DNA from: Phaeosaccion multiseriatum
Lineage: Eukaryota; Ochrophyta, other classes
Direction of reading: 5' to 3'
Assembly: GCA_965112735.1 (NCBI GenBank)
Contig: OZ218951.1
Coordinates: 5,704,001 to 5,768,000, forward strand
DNA: 64,000 nucleotides
Shown: positions 37,601 to 48,998 of the stretch, in pieces
Position numbering within the stretch: the stretch's first letter is position 1
How the letters are laid out: every line of letters starts with the position of its first letter
Notes under the pieces: generated by a model
What the model was told of the DNA's origin: nothing
Database searches by the model: none
What the model saw: only the letters and a program-made list of their open reading frames with translations
Program-made: the position numbers and the translations under genes

Positions 37601-38009
37601 AGGAGAGGACACGGGCACCAGCCACACTCTTGCCCCACAATTGCGTGCACGCACATCCTTCATTGCGAGGGGCCCAGAGAAGCCTGCCTACGCCGCTCAA
37701 TTCATTTGCATCAGCAGCAGCCCAAGCTAAGCGAGATGCAACAAGAGCAGCGTGTCGTTCGGCACTCTTCCCGCGTGTACAGCACCGCCAAAGCGCCGTG
37801 TGCCGCGTTGTCAAGAGTATGTTTTTTTACCTTGGGTACTTTAGGTGCTGGCTGTCCTCGTCGTCCCCAAAGAAATGCCCGCTACCTCCACTACTGCCTC
37901 CCATCCTCCCCAGCTCAATCTGCGGGAGCACGGAGTGAGGATGCTTGCCTCCCCGTCTCGGCTCTTTGGGAGATGCCCATTCCTCAACTCCTTCTTCCTC
38001 TTGGAGCAT
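34678..38009 (-). CDS. Ferric reductase / NADPH oxidase family flavocytochrome
   Basis: Five exons on the minus strand: 38009-37831, 37478-37266, 36892-36625, 36231-35959, 35547-34678; phases close to 600 aa. Transmembrane heme domain: LPEVLGLLLVFAFVF, YHRLLGVLVLPPMYLHGDRHH and FYASHVCLTYSFVLLILLH give the paired His residues expected for two b-type hemes. Joining exons 4 and 5 makes FRAGQYAFLHFP and then WHPFSISSSP (FAD site). VDGPYG, LVAGGVGITPM and LACGPRG form the NAD(P)H-binding half, and the protein ends FHEETFQL. It moves electrons from NADPH across a membrane to ferric chelates or oxygen; sequence alone does not say which. Two Gly/Glu-rich insertions interrupt the NAD domain. No EF-hands seen, unlike plant Rboh. 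Confidence 0.9.
35814..35920. repeat. 8-bp minisatellite (CCACCCCT)n in reductase intron 4
   Basis: About 13 exact tandem copies. The intron (35548-35958) also has a CA repeat at 35719-35760. Confidence 0.95.
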
Positions 38010-38486
38010 GATGGACTTAATGTAGCGAAAGGTGCTGGTGTCGCTTCGATTCCTACTCAGTCGTTTAGCCTAGTTCCCTCCGCAAGCAAGGCAAGAAAGG
38101 AGTCAAGGTTGGAGATTTTGGGGCGTAAAAGCCTGTACGGGGCTCAGCTTTTATATTAAGCAGCTTAAGCAGCCCTGACACGCTTACCGCGTTGGTGATA
38201 CAATATTCGATGTTGCCCCAACCACAGATGGCAAGCACATCGATATTATCCCTTACCATCACATTCGGCGAGAGTATGGAGCAATGGGAGGGAGGGAGGG
38301 AGGAGGTTGTTAGCACATCGACGTCCGCTTCCATCACATCCGGGACCACATCAAGGAAGGAGCCTTGGATGTGGTCCCGAATGTGGTGGAAGCGGACGTC
38401 GATGTGCTAACAACCTCCTCCCTCCCTCCCTCCCTCTCTCCCATTGCTCCATACTCTACGCCGAATGCTTGCCTCCCCCTCCCTCC
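38010..38486. other. Region between reductase start and Hsp70-like stop
   Basis: 477 bp that is both 5' flank of the reductase and 3' flank of the Hsp70-like gene (both minus strand). Most of it is occupied by a long palindrome (see 38262-38467). Confidence 0.6.
38262..38467. repeat. Long near-perfect palindrome (hairpin) of about 200 bp
   Basis: Arms 38262-38356 and 38363-38467 are reverse complements apart from a few mismatches and a longer GGGA/TCCC tract in the right arm. The loop is only 6 nt (AAGGAG). It would fold into a stem of about 95 bp in RNA or a cruciform in DNA. No coding content. Confidence 0.93.
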
Positions 38487-39570
38487 CTACTTGATGATGC
38501 CTTCCACGGCCAGCATGCGCAGCCAGGCCGCCTCCCACTGCGAGTACACATCCAACCCCTCCACTTCGCCATCCATGATGCCCGCATACAGGGCCGCCCC
38601 TAGCGCCACCGCCTCGTCCGGATTCACCGTGGTGCGTGGCTGCACCCCCGTGACTGCCGCCACAAGGCGCCGCACACAGGGCATGCGCGTCACCCCTCCT
38701 ACCAGCACCACCTCGTCCACACGCCGCATGCCCGAGGGGAAGGAGCGAAGCTTGGCGTTGCCCTCCACGTCGTTGAGCTCCCTCTGCAGGCGGGACAGCT
38801 CTCCGGTCAGGCTGCGGTTGTTACTGTCTTTGCTCTTCTGGCGGGCCTTCTTGCTGCTCTGGAGCTTGCGTACTCGCTTGAGTTGGCCGGGGCTGAGCTC
38901 GGAAGGGTCCTTGGCTGCAAGTGGGCGATGGCAGTGGACGCGTTGGGTTGAGAAGAGGGGGAGAAGGCAGTGGACGGCTTGGATAATGCACTACACAATT
39001 AAGAAGGGCTACCTGCATTACTGACTGAGTGACCAACTGGACTGACTGGCTCACTGGCTCATCTCTACCGCCGCCGGACAGACACACAAACCCGACAGAA
39101 AGTCCGACCGACTGACCGACAGACCGACTGACACATGAACCGAATGACCAACTCACCTAGGAGGTCCTCGTCGGGCTCTCTATCCAGCATTGCCTCGGCC
39201 ATCCCTCCCGTCTCCCCGGGCAGCGAAACGTCCGCCATAATGGCCACTTCCCGGAGGGGCCGCAGCAGCCGCTGAAGGTCCTTGCGCAAGATGCGCTCCA
39301 TGCGCTTGCGAGTCATCACCTGAGGCATCGAGGGGCGGTGGCGTGAGACGAGGTGAGGTGGGGTGAAGTGGGGGCCCATCCCACCCTGCCCCGCCTTACC
39401 GTCTCTACGCCTTCAGCGCCGTCGAGGAAGGGAAATTCGATATCGACTTCCTTTTTCGTGCTGAGCTCTATGCGCATCTGCTCTGCGCGGTCCTTGAGGC
39501 TGCGCATCTTCACAGGATCGTTACGGGGGTCCATGCCGCCTGTCGAATGTCAATGGGTGTGTGTGTGTGA

Positions 39571-39605
<35 letters not shown>

Positions 39606-42587
39606 TGTGTGTGTGTGTGTGTGTGTGACGGTGGGTGCATGCGTGTGCACGTGTGTGTGCGTATGTGCGTGTGTGAGAGAGAGTGTGTGGGGGGGGGGGT
39701 CGCTAAGAGGCACACGCATAGGGCGCACGACCGCAGGGAAGGAACAAGTGCAAGTCAAACCCCTACATACACATGCACATATGCACCTACGGCATTCGGT
39801 AGGTCGCATCTCATCTAACCTGCTCTAACGAGCTCGTCCGCCAGTGAGGCGGCGATACGATTGTCAAAGTCATCCCCCCCGAGGAAGCTGTCCCCGCTGG
39901 TGGCCACCACCTCGACCACCCCTCCGCCCACCTCCAGCACAGACACGTCGAATGTGCCGCCCTGCAGATAGAGTTACAGTTTCACGCCCCAGCAAGGAAG
40001 GAAGGAAGGAAGGAGGAGGGGAGGGGAGGGATTCAGGTCAGTGAAAGGGCGAGACATGAGAATACGTATGTCAGTGAAAGGGTGAGACATGAGAATACGT
40101 ATGCATTCATTTGGTTCACCACTGTGGCACGGCAGCAAAGACGGATGCACACACCCGCAGCGCCACTCACTCACCCCCACCCATATGCCTGCCCTGCTAT
40201 TCACTCATCCCCACTACTGACTTGTTCATCTCTAGTGACTGCAATGCAGCACCTCTCCACTCACCCCCAAGTCGAACACGAGAATGAGTTCGTCCTCCTC
40301 CTTGGCCACTCCGTACGCCAGGGCCGCCGCCTCGGGTTCGCGCAACAGTTTCACCTAAGAGGGGCAGCGGGTGTCATCAGGGGTTAGAGTGGGGCTTTCT
40401 CCTGCTGGAGAGCAGCACACCGGCAGGCATGCACACAGCAAGGAGCACACGCACACACACGCACACATACACACACAGACAGGCATGCAAAAAGAAGACG
40501 CACAAGACAGCACCACTTCCTTCCTTCTTTTCCCTGCCACCCCTCCTCCGTCCACTGCCATCTCTGACCTTGACGAGGCCAGCCTGCTCGGCCGCCGCCT
40601 TTGTGGCCGCGCACTGCTGCTCTGTGAAGTACGCAGGAACCGTCACCACCGCTCGCTGCACGGGAAGAACTTCCCCCTCCCCCCAGTCTCCCTCCCCCTC
40701 ACCCTCCTTCCCTCGCTTGGCTTGCATCTCGCTCCTCTTGCTCCTGAGGTTGGCCTGCACGTCGGCGAGAAGCTGTTTGAGCACATGTGCCGACACCTCC
40801 TCCGGCGTGACAAAGCTCTTATAGTCGCTGCGCAAGATCACCACCTCCTCTGAGGCCTTGCGATCAACATTGAGCGTCGCCAGCTTCACCCCCGAGCTGC
40901 GCGCCTCCTTCTGCGAGCGGCCGATGACTCTCTTGACGCTCGAGTATGTGTTGCGGGGGTCCGTCTCGAGCTGCCTCACCGCCTCGTCCCCGACGAGCAC
41001 TCGTGTCACACTCCCCCCTCCCCCTCCCCCTGCTTCTGCTGCTGCCCCACCCCTCTCCTCGTCCTCCTCCTCCTCCACCTCCTCCTCCTCCTCCCCGAAC
41101 ACCACACTGGAGCTCGTGGACATGTTAATGCCCTCAAACTCGTCCCGCCCCCTGCCCCTCTTCCTCCTCCGCCTACTGCCGTCGCCCCTGCTGCCCACAC
41201 CACTGCTGCCCTTAGGATTGCCGCTGCTGCCGCCGCCGCCGCTCTTGCGGCCCCCGGTCCAAGCAGTCGTCGAAGGCTTTGCCTTGCCCACGTAGGCCAC
41301 CACTGAGGGAGTGGTGCGGCGGCCCTGCTGCGAAGGCACGATGACGGGTTTGCCTCCCTCGATGACAGCCACGCAGCTGTTGGTCGTACCCAGGTCTATG
41401 CCCACGGAGATGCCCAGCATGTGGGGTTCCAGCTCCTGTACCTCCGACTGCTGCTGCTGCTGCTGAGAGGAAGAGGGGGAGCCTCTTGCTTCTCCAGAGA
41501 GGAGGGCCGCGAGGCTCGTCCCCGGCCCGATCATGTTGGCTTGCCGTTCCTCCCCTCCCTTATCCTCCTTCTCTTCCTTCTCCTCGTTGGGGTCGCTGAT
41601 GGTCTCCCCTCTCATGAGCTGGGCCAGGGTGAGGTCGCTAGTCTCCTTGAGGTCTTCCCCGACAATGCCGCCCTTGCCCTTGCTCTTGGCCTTGGCCTTC
41701 TTGGCCTCTTCCTTCTTCATGTCCTCGCCCTCCTGTACCAGGCGAGCCCAGGCGAGCTTCGGAGAGAGCGGCGGGGCAGCAGCAGTCGGTGACACAGGGG
41801 CAGCATCACTGTCACCGGGCTGCTCAGTAGCCGCCTGAGCGTCGGGGTCTTGCTTTCCCCCTGCCGCCCCAGTCACTGCCGCCTGCGCTTCGTCGTCCTC
41901 GTCCTCCCACACGTCTATCATCTTCTCTATACTGAACTCGCTCTCCTTGAAGCCCCTCTTCAGCCAGTCCTCCAGAGCGCCCTCCTCGGTGACCATGATC
42001 CTCTCCACACCCTCCTCCTCCCCCTCCCCTCCCTCCTCCCAGTCGCCTCCCTCCTCCCCGCCCCCCCCTCCGTCACCCCTCGCCCCGGCCTCGTCCTCGT
42101 CCTCCCACACGTCGATCATCTTCTCCACGGAAAAGTCGCTCTCCGGAAATCCTCTTTCCAGCCATTCCTGTAATGCGCCCTCCTCTGTAACCGTGATCCT
42201 TTCCACGGCCGGCCCCTCCTCCTCACCATCCACCCACTCTTCGGTCCAGTCCCACTCGCCTAGCGCATCCTCCTGCTCCTGCGGTGTCGTCATCGCCATC
42301 ACCGTCCGAGGAGAAGGCCGCCTCCTTGCGCCCACCCCCCCACTCGAGGGCCTTGTAGGGCGGTGCCGCTGCTCCTTCATCTCGGCGCCGCTTGCGATAG
42401 CTGCTGTTGCCAAAGCAGACGCAGAGAAGCAGCGCTGGCAGCCAATCGAGGGGGCTCCACCAGCGACCTGGGCGCGAGGAGCAGACTGGCTTCTTTGAAC
42501 ATTGGACGGTCGAAAGTTCGGCCGAATGAGAAGCGCGTCAGAGGCGGCCACAGCGGCAGCAGCCACAAGCAGCACGCCTCCCCTCAT
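38487..42587 (-). CDS. Hsp70/DnaK-like ATPase lacking a substrate-binding domain
   Basis: Six exons on the minus strand: 42587-40569, 40354-40265, 39961-39820, 39539-39400, 39319-39157, 38914-38487; phases close to 993 aa. Residues 1-19 look like a signal peptide. An acidic N-terminal extension of about 390 aa holds two copies of a roughly 40-residue motif (about 128-166 and 193-232: [27 protein letters not shown]). The Hsp70 nucleotide-binding domain starts near 393: [67 protein letters not shown] and [11 protein letters not shown] Gly/Arg/Glu-rich insertion sits in lobe I. The stop follows [16 protein letters not shown], so the beta-sandwich substrate domain and lid are absent. Plastid or ER targeting is inferred only from the leader. 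Confidence 0.88.
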
Positions 42588-42904
42588 CCTGCCCAGCCGG
42601 CGCTTTACTCCTCTTCTCTGGGTCCCTATGCTCCTGCTCCTGCTGCTATTACTACTTCTGCTGCTGCTTCTGCTGCTTCTGCCAGATCCATTCCTCTCCT
42701 CGCGAGGGCTCCAGATCTTGAAGGAGGCCCTCCCACACCCCCTTTGCCGCATTCTCTCTGTCATACAAGGCACTGGTGCTTATTATCGCTTGGAGGGAAT
42801 CGAGCCCATATGCTTCCATGGTCCCAACTTTCCCCCCCCCCCTAACCCCACAGCCCTTCAACCCCTCTCATCTCACCACTGCCCCTTCACCTCTTAGTAA
42901 GAAC
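42588..42904. promoter_or_regulatory. Divergent promoter region, Hsp70-like / HU
   Basis: 317 bp between divergent ATGs. A minus-strand frame is open through most of it, but no ATG there precedes a better leader than Met at 42587, so it is read as 5' UTR and promoter. Confidence 0.4.
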
Positions 42905-44347
42905 ATGAAGACTGCGTCCTTCGTCACGCTGGCGGTGGCCGGCTGCTGCCTGGCCCCGGCTTCCGGCTTCGTCGTGCCCCTGCCAGCCACGGCCCCACGA
43001 TGCCGCGGCAGTATCAGCAGCAATAGCCGGGCTTCTACGGGACGACCACAGCATGTGCTCATGGCAGTAGCAAAGGCGAAGGCAGCAACGAAGCCCAAGG
43101 CAGCAGCGAAGACAAAGGCAGCAGCAAAGAAGACAGCAGCGAAGCCCAAGTCAAAGGCGAAGGAGGGCCAGCCAGAGGTGTGGAAGTCATTCTCACTGTC
43201 ATTCTCTTCCATCCTTTGAGTGAGCCTGCCTGCCCCTGGCCGTCTTTAGGAGAAGATGACGGCAGTAGTTGTGCGAGGGGTGTTAGCTCTGACTTACTGT
43301 CTCAGCACACTTGTGCTGCCCTTCCCTTGCTGTTGCTGCTCGTATCTACCACGTCTCTCCGATATGCTCACCCTCGCCATCTCTCTCTCTTCCCCTGCTC
43401 TGTCCCTCTCTCTCTCCGCCCTCCTGTGGATCTGCTGGCCACTGTTCCTGCCTCTCTCTCTCTCTCGCTCTCCCTCTCTCCGTGGTGCTGAATGACTCAG
43501 CTCACCACCATGGCGAAGTCGGAGTTCATCGCCGAAGTGGCGGCCAAGGCAGGCCTCACCAAAGTACAGGCAGAGGCAGCATGCAACGCATACACAGAGA
43601 CAGTAAGAGACTGCTAGACGCTACGCACGCGTCCAGCCTATGCACCGTTCCTGCTGTTCGATGTGGGAAGCCTTGTCCTCGCCCTAACTCTGTGCACGTT
43701 TGTTGCCTGCTGCTGCCCCTCTCCCTGTCAGATCTCCGACGCCATGTGCACAGGCAGGAAGGTGAGACCATCCCAGCCAGAGCGGAGCAGCCCAGCGGCC
43801 TCTTACTTGCCCATCTGTCTCTACTCTCTACTCGAGGGACCGATTGATTCATCTGTGGCGTTTCATTCGGACAGCAATTCAATTTTGCATCCTGAGCATC
43901 GTATGCTTGTTGGGCCCGCTTTGGACTGCTTGCCCAACTCATGCACCTTTTGCTTCCACTTCCCTCCATCTCCCTGACCCATCTCCCCTGTGGTCTGCTC
44001 TCTGCCGCCCGCCCACCTGCCTGCTCCGCCCCAGTTGACCGTGCCCGGCTTTGGTGTGTGGCAGCCCAAGGACCGCGCAGGCCGCCAGGGACGTAACCCC
44101 TCCAGTGGTGAGGCCATTGAGATCGCCCCGTCACGGGCACCCACCTTCTCCGCCTCCAAGACCTTCAAGGATAAGGTCAGTCAATCAGGCAGCCAGGCAT
44201 ATGGGCAGACAGGCCGTCAGCCCTTACAGCAGCGAGGCGTATGGGCAGTCAGTAAATCACTCACTCTGTACACGGCACTGAAACTGTGTACTCCCTGCCC
44301 GCCTCCCCCGCACGCTCTCAATCGCTCAGGTCAAGGCCTCCATGTAA
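42905..44347 (+). CDS. HU/IHF-type DNA-binding protein with H1-like leader, probably plastid
   Basis: Five exons: 42905-43177, 43501-43602, 43732-43761 (30 nt), 44035-44175, 44330-44347 (18 nt); 187 aa with phases consistent. Residues 1-21 are a signal peptide ending APASG, followed by Phe22, the layout of the ASAFAP-type leader used for import into complex red-derived plastids. Residues about 55-88 are almost only Lys, Ala, Thr and Pro (AKAATKPKAAAKTKAAAKK), like a histone H1 tail. From Met95 the protein is a complete HU fold: KSEFIAEVAAKAGLTKVQAE, LTVPGFGVW, GRNPSSGEAIEIAPSRAPTF and a C-terminal helix KTFKDKVKASM. GRNPxTGE is the DNA-binding arm signature. Likely packages plastid DNA. Confidence 0.9.
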
Positions 44348-44929
44348 CTGCCTGGGGCTCAGAGTGAGGGGCCAACCTGTGTGATGGAGCAAACATGCTC
44401 CACCGCACGAAGCTATACATATCAAAACGGCACATTTCTCTTGGCCTGGGAAATGTGGAACAGGGGGAAAGCTAAGGAGTTCGTGCTCCTCGCGTCGGAG
44501 GGGGGGGCATGAGCGTAACGGTTTCACAGGCTTAGGCGTGGTGAGCTGTATCTGCAGTTTCTGTCTTGGCAGCATTACATGGTTCAAGCGCAGCAGCTGC
44601 AGCAGCAGAAGGAGAAGAGCAGCTCTGCAGGGGCAGCGGAATGGGCGGTCGAGACAGCGGGAGGGGAGGGGGGTTAGACGAGAGGAAGGCAGTGAAGGTG
44701 TGCTTGGCTTTTGGCCCTCTCCGTCCGAACTAAATCTGGGGGCAGTAGCAGTGAAGCACAACAGCACAGCCTTTGCAGCTTCTAGTGCCGTCCCCTCCGT
44801 CCTTGCTGCTGCCATGATGAACCGCTTTGTAAGACTTTAATTTAGACTACCCCATAGGGCAAGGCCATCAGGAGTAGCCGTGTACATGCCACTCCTTTCT
44901 CTTCTTATTTGTTCCGCGACTACATTCCA
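44348..44929. other. Convergent intergenic region, HU / DUF1764
   Basis: 582 bp, no gene recognised. Weak open frames only. Confidence 0.55.
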
Positions 44930-45781
44930 TCAGAAGCAGCAGCCACAGTCGAACGGACAGTCCTTGGTGCCGCCGCCCCTGCCGATGCGCAGGGAGTCCC
45001 AAGAGTAGATGGGCAAGTTGTCGTCATCGTATCGCACTGGGCAGGCAGGGGGGGAGGGCAGCGGCGGGGCGTAACAGGACAGCACATGTCAAAAGTGTGG
45101 AGGACTCTGCTTCCATATCCGCGGAAAGACGACACAACAAGTCAACCCCCGCATAGCGCAGCCCGGTCAGCTGTGTGCCCGTGGCAATCGAATCAATATA
45201 CAGCCCCGTCCCTGGCCCGACAGAACTGCCACCCCCCCCCTCGGCCTCGCGCTCTGCCCACCTGGTCTGACGCTGTCCGACCATGCCCATTTGGCCTTGT
45301 TGGCTTCCGAAACGTTTATCCCTCGGGTATTCCTGGGCGGGAGCGGCCGAGCGGCCGCCACCGCTGAGCCGAAAGGATTGACGCCCACGTCGATGGGCGG
45401 GCCTCCCTGCCCCCCCTGTTGCTTGCCCTTTCTTTTGACCTCCTGCCTCTCCTGCTGCGCTGCTGCCTGCCGCTGCTGCCGCTGCTGCCGCTCTTTGGCT
45501 GTAGGAGCGGATCCGAAGATGTCGTCAATCTCTCCCGCCGCGGCTGCTACTGATACAGGGCCCCCTTTCCCCGCGGACTCTGATGACACGCCCCCTTTCT
45601 CTGCTGTTTCTGACCCTGCTCCAACCCCTGCTGGTGTTACGAGCTTCGAGCTCCCTTTCGTTGCGAGCTTGCTCCCTGCGACTTTCCCCTTTCCCAACCC
45701 CCCGCGATCCTCTACCCGCCCTCCATCCTCCTCCTCTTCGCCCAGTTTCGGCCCAATTTCTCGCGGTCGTTTGCGATTCAT
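44930..45781 (-). CDS. DUF1764 family protein
   Basis: Two exons on the minus strand: 45781-45262 and 45036-44930; 208 aa, phases consistent. Basic, low-complexity N-terminus (MNRKRPREIG). The DUF1764 landmarks are EIDDIF near residue 86, followed by a Gln/Arg helix and a basic stretch, then RYDDDNLPIYSWDSLRIG and the C-terminal CPFDCGCCF ending right at the stop. Function of the family is unknown; it is conserved across eukaryotes and nuclear localisation is suggested by the basic N-terminus. Confidence 0.85.
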
Positions 45782-46028
45782 TGGCTCAAGTTCCCAGGCA
45801 TACCACTCCTCAGTGTCTTGTTCGCCGCATGCTGTTTGTTCCTGTCAAAGGCATCCAGACTTATTGGGAGAGCCCGCCGCGGAGAGAGTGCGGCGGGTGG
45901 CCAACCACCTTTGCGTGGTGGTGCTCCCCGGCTCACAGAATGGCGTCAAAATTTCAGCTGATTCTCCTTCGTCGAAAGCCCCAGCATCAAGAAATCTTCT
46001 CGTTCTTCGCTCCTCCCTCTCTCCAAGC
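45782..46028. promoter_or_regulatory. Divergent promoter region, DUF1764 / calreticulin
   Basis: 247 bp between divergent ATGs, the tightest divergent pair in the window. No known ER-stress motif was identified with confidence. Confidence 0.4.
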
Positions 46029-48563
46029 ATGAAGGCAACTACTGCCGCAACGCTCTTCGCGTCCCTGGCCACTATTGAGTGCAGGTGAGAGCCGTGGTCC
46101 GGCAGGGAAGGGCCGCTCGGCGTGCTGTATCTTTGAATCTGTGAGCGGGGCGGGTTACAGGTGGCACTTGGCCTGGGAAGAGGTTAGGTGGCTGAGGAAG
46201 CAAGCAGCACCGGCAGGAGTAGCAGACCGAGGAAGGTCTTCGCGGGAAGGATGTTGGCAAGGATAGAGAGCCGCCGAAGTATTGAAGAACGGAATGAACG
46301 CACATCTGTTCCCCAGTCTTGTTCATCACGGAAGAAAGCGTAGAGAAGGTGGAGAGGGGTGCTGGTAGGAAAGACAAGAGACCTGGCTCGTAACAGAGCA
46401 CTGAAACAGGCCAGAGAGGGAGTGAGAGTGAGTAGGAGAAGCGACACATTCAAGCAGGGGCGAGGAAGAGACGCGCAGAGAAAAGTATGTTCTCTTTTCT
46501 CTCATCTCCTTTCTCTCCTTCTCTCCCTCCTACCCCCACTTCGAAACAGCTTGGCCAAGATTTACTTTCAGGAGTCATTCGGAGAGGGTTGGGAAGACAG
46601 ATGGGTGATTCCATCCAAGTGGAAGGAGGCGGATGAAATGGGTGAATGGAAGTGGACGGCGGGCAAGTGGTACGGCAAGAGCGGAGCAGAGGACAAGGGC
46701 ATACAGACCTCGCAAGACTCCCGCTTCTACGGCCTGTCCGCCCCATTGGACGAGGCTTTCACCAACGACGGGAAGGACATGGTGCTGCAGTTCAGCGTCA
46801 AGAACGAGAACAAGGTGACGTGCGCAGGGGCGTACATCAAGCTTCTGGGGGGCGGGACAGAGCTCGACCAGGACAGTTTCGGCGGGGACACGCCCTACCA
46901 GATCATGTTTGGCCCGGACATGTGTGGCCCCACCAACGCACGCACCCACGTGATCTTCAACTACCCTCCCAAGGTTAGAGCCGTGTCTCTTTGTGAGGGC
47001 AAGGGGTTGGGTGGGAGGGACGGGGCGGGAGGGAGAGGGGGCTTGACTGGCGTTTGGCCGGCCATGGGGCGGGACCAATAACCGCGATTCTCTCTAGGGC
47101 CACTCTCTCCCAAGCCGCATCCTCCGCTGCATGCAATCATGTCTACACCTGTCACACATCGATCTATGTGGTGCTTTCGATCCACGCTACCAGCGCCTCA
47201 CCTCACCCCACTCTCTTTTCCCTCCCTCCCCCGCATGTTCTCCATCTGTGAGGCAGGATGATAACTTGCTCATCAACACGGACGTCAAGGTGGAGAAGGA
47301 CGAGCTCACGCACCTGTACACGCTGCACGTCAAGGCCGACGGGTCCTTCGAGGTGTTGATCGACCAGCAGAGCGTGCGCAGCGGCACCTTAGAGGCGGAC
47401 TTTGACTTCCTCCCCCCCAAGGAGCTCAAGGACCCCGACCAGAGTAAGCCCGAGGACTGGGTAGACGAGCAGCGCATCCCCGACCCGGAGGTGAGGGGAT
47501 GGTACTGGATGGGAAGCGTATTCAAGGGAGGGGGCAGTGGAGTGGAGTGTAGTCTGGTCCGGTCTGGTCCTCTCCCCATTGTCGGAGTGCTAGCTTCCCT
47601 CCTCTTCTCTCCTTCTCATTACCTCCCTCCCTTGCCCCGTGCACCTGCGTCTCCACCTCCGCCTTCGCCCCCATTCCACCCCCCACCTCCCCTCCAATTC
47701 GACAGGACAAGAAGCCCGAGGGCTTTGACGACATCCCCGAGTTCCTTCCTGATGCATCCGCCGTCAAGCCCTCAGACTGGGAGGACGAGAGCGACGGGGA
47801 GTGGGAGGCACCCCCCGTGCGCAACCCCGACTACCAGGGAGAGTGGCGGCCCAAGATGATCGACAACCCGGATTACAAGGGCCCCTGGGAGCATCCCATG
47901 ATTCCCAACCCCGACGTACGTATGGAGTGCGTAAGGAGTGCGTAAGGACGAGCGGGGAGAGGTTTCCGAGGCCGAGGGGGTCACACAGCACTGATATCAT
48001 CTCTGCTCTCTCTCTGTCGCACGGAGTGTTGGGAGTTGTGTTGGATGGGGTTGGGTTCATGGGGTGTCGACATACATAGGCTCTGCTTCTATAAACAAGT
48101 GAGAGGGAAGCGTTGCATATCTTTATCCTTCTGTCCTTCCTCTCTAACCCCCCCACCCCTGCCCCGCCTTGCCCTCTACCTTGTCCTCTTTGCCCCCCCC
48201 CCCTCCCCCCCCCGAACAAACAAACAAACGAAACAGTACACACCAGACCCTGCGCTGGCCACTCGGTGTGACAAGTGCACACACGTGGGCTTTGAGCTGT
48301 GGCAGGTGTCGGCAGGCTCCCTCTTTGATGACATAATCGTCACAGACAGCCTGGAGGAGGCCCGGGCCTTCGCTGAGAAGACCTTCTCGCCCAAGGTGGA
48401 GGGGGAGAAGGAGATGCAGGAGGAGGTGAAGGAGGCCGAGGAGGAGGAGAAGAAGAAGAAGAGGGAGGAGGAGGCGGCGGCAGCGGCAGCGGCGGAGGGT
48501 GACGAGGAGGAGAAGGTGGACCTTGACGGGGAGGACGAGGATGATGAGCACGAAGAGCTCTGA
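46029..48563 (+). CDS. CRT: Calreticulin
   Basis: Five exons: 46029-46084, 46550-46973, 47257-47490, 47706-47915, 48237-48563; 416 aa, phases consistent. A signal peptide is followed by the lectin N-domain: IYFQESFGEGWEDRW, KGIQTSQDSRFYG, LVLQFSV-like MVLQFSVKNE, CAGAYIKLL, PYQIMFGPDMCG (the Cys pair) and HVIFNYPPK. P-domain type 1 and 2 repeats follow: KPEDWVDEQRIPDPE, KPSDWEDESDGEWEAP, NPDYQGEWRPKMIDNPDY. Then GFELWQVSAGSLFDDI and an acidic C-domain ending HEEL, a KDEL-type ER-retention signal. ER-lumen Ca-binding lectin chaperone. The soluble acidic tail and absence of a membrane segment separate it from calnexin. Confidence 0.96.
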
Positions 48564-48957
48564 GCAGATGGATATGGAAAGGAGTTGATAGCCTGAGCCT
48601 CGCCTGAACTTGCTGGGTCTGAGTCAGAGCCTGAGCTGAGGCTGCTTGCAGTAGCCCCTGAACAGGGAGAGAGGCGATATAAACAGACACGCAGAAGACT
48701 GGCAGATCGACAGGCACTGACTAGCTGCGAAGGAGTAAGTGCCATAAATGGAATGGACTAATCGTATGTACTAAGTACAATTTAGTCAACGAAAGGGCCC
48801 CATCCCTCGGGGCTGTGGGCTGTTTTGTAACGGGGGCATCACAAGATGGGGCATCCCGTGGGATATGAAACGGCGGTCTAGTCACCTGTGCGGCAGGGCC
48901 TCCGCAGAGAGAAAGAGAGGCAGAGAGAGGGAGAGAGAGAGAGAGGGAGAGAGAGAG

Positions 48958-48998
<41 letters not shown>

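Noticed and set aside
42588-42773. N-terminal extension of the Hsp70-like protein to 42773
   Set aside because: The upstream residues are Arg/Ser low complexity with no ATG that improves the leader; Met at 42587 gives a clear signal-peptide-like start.
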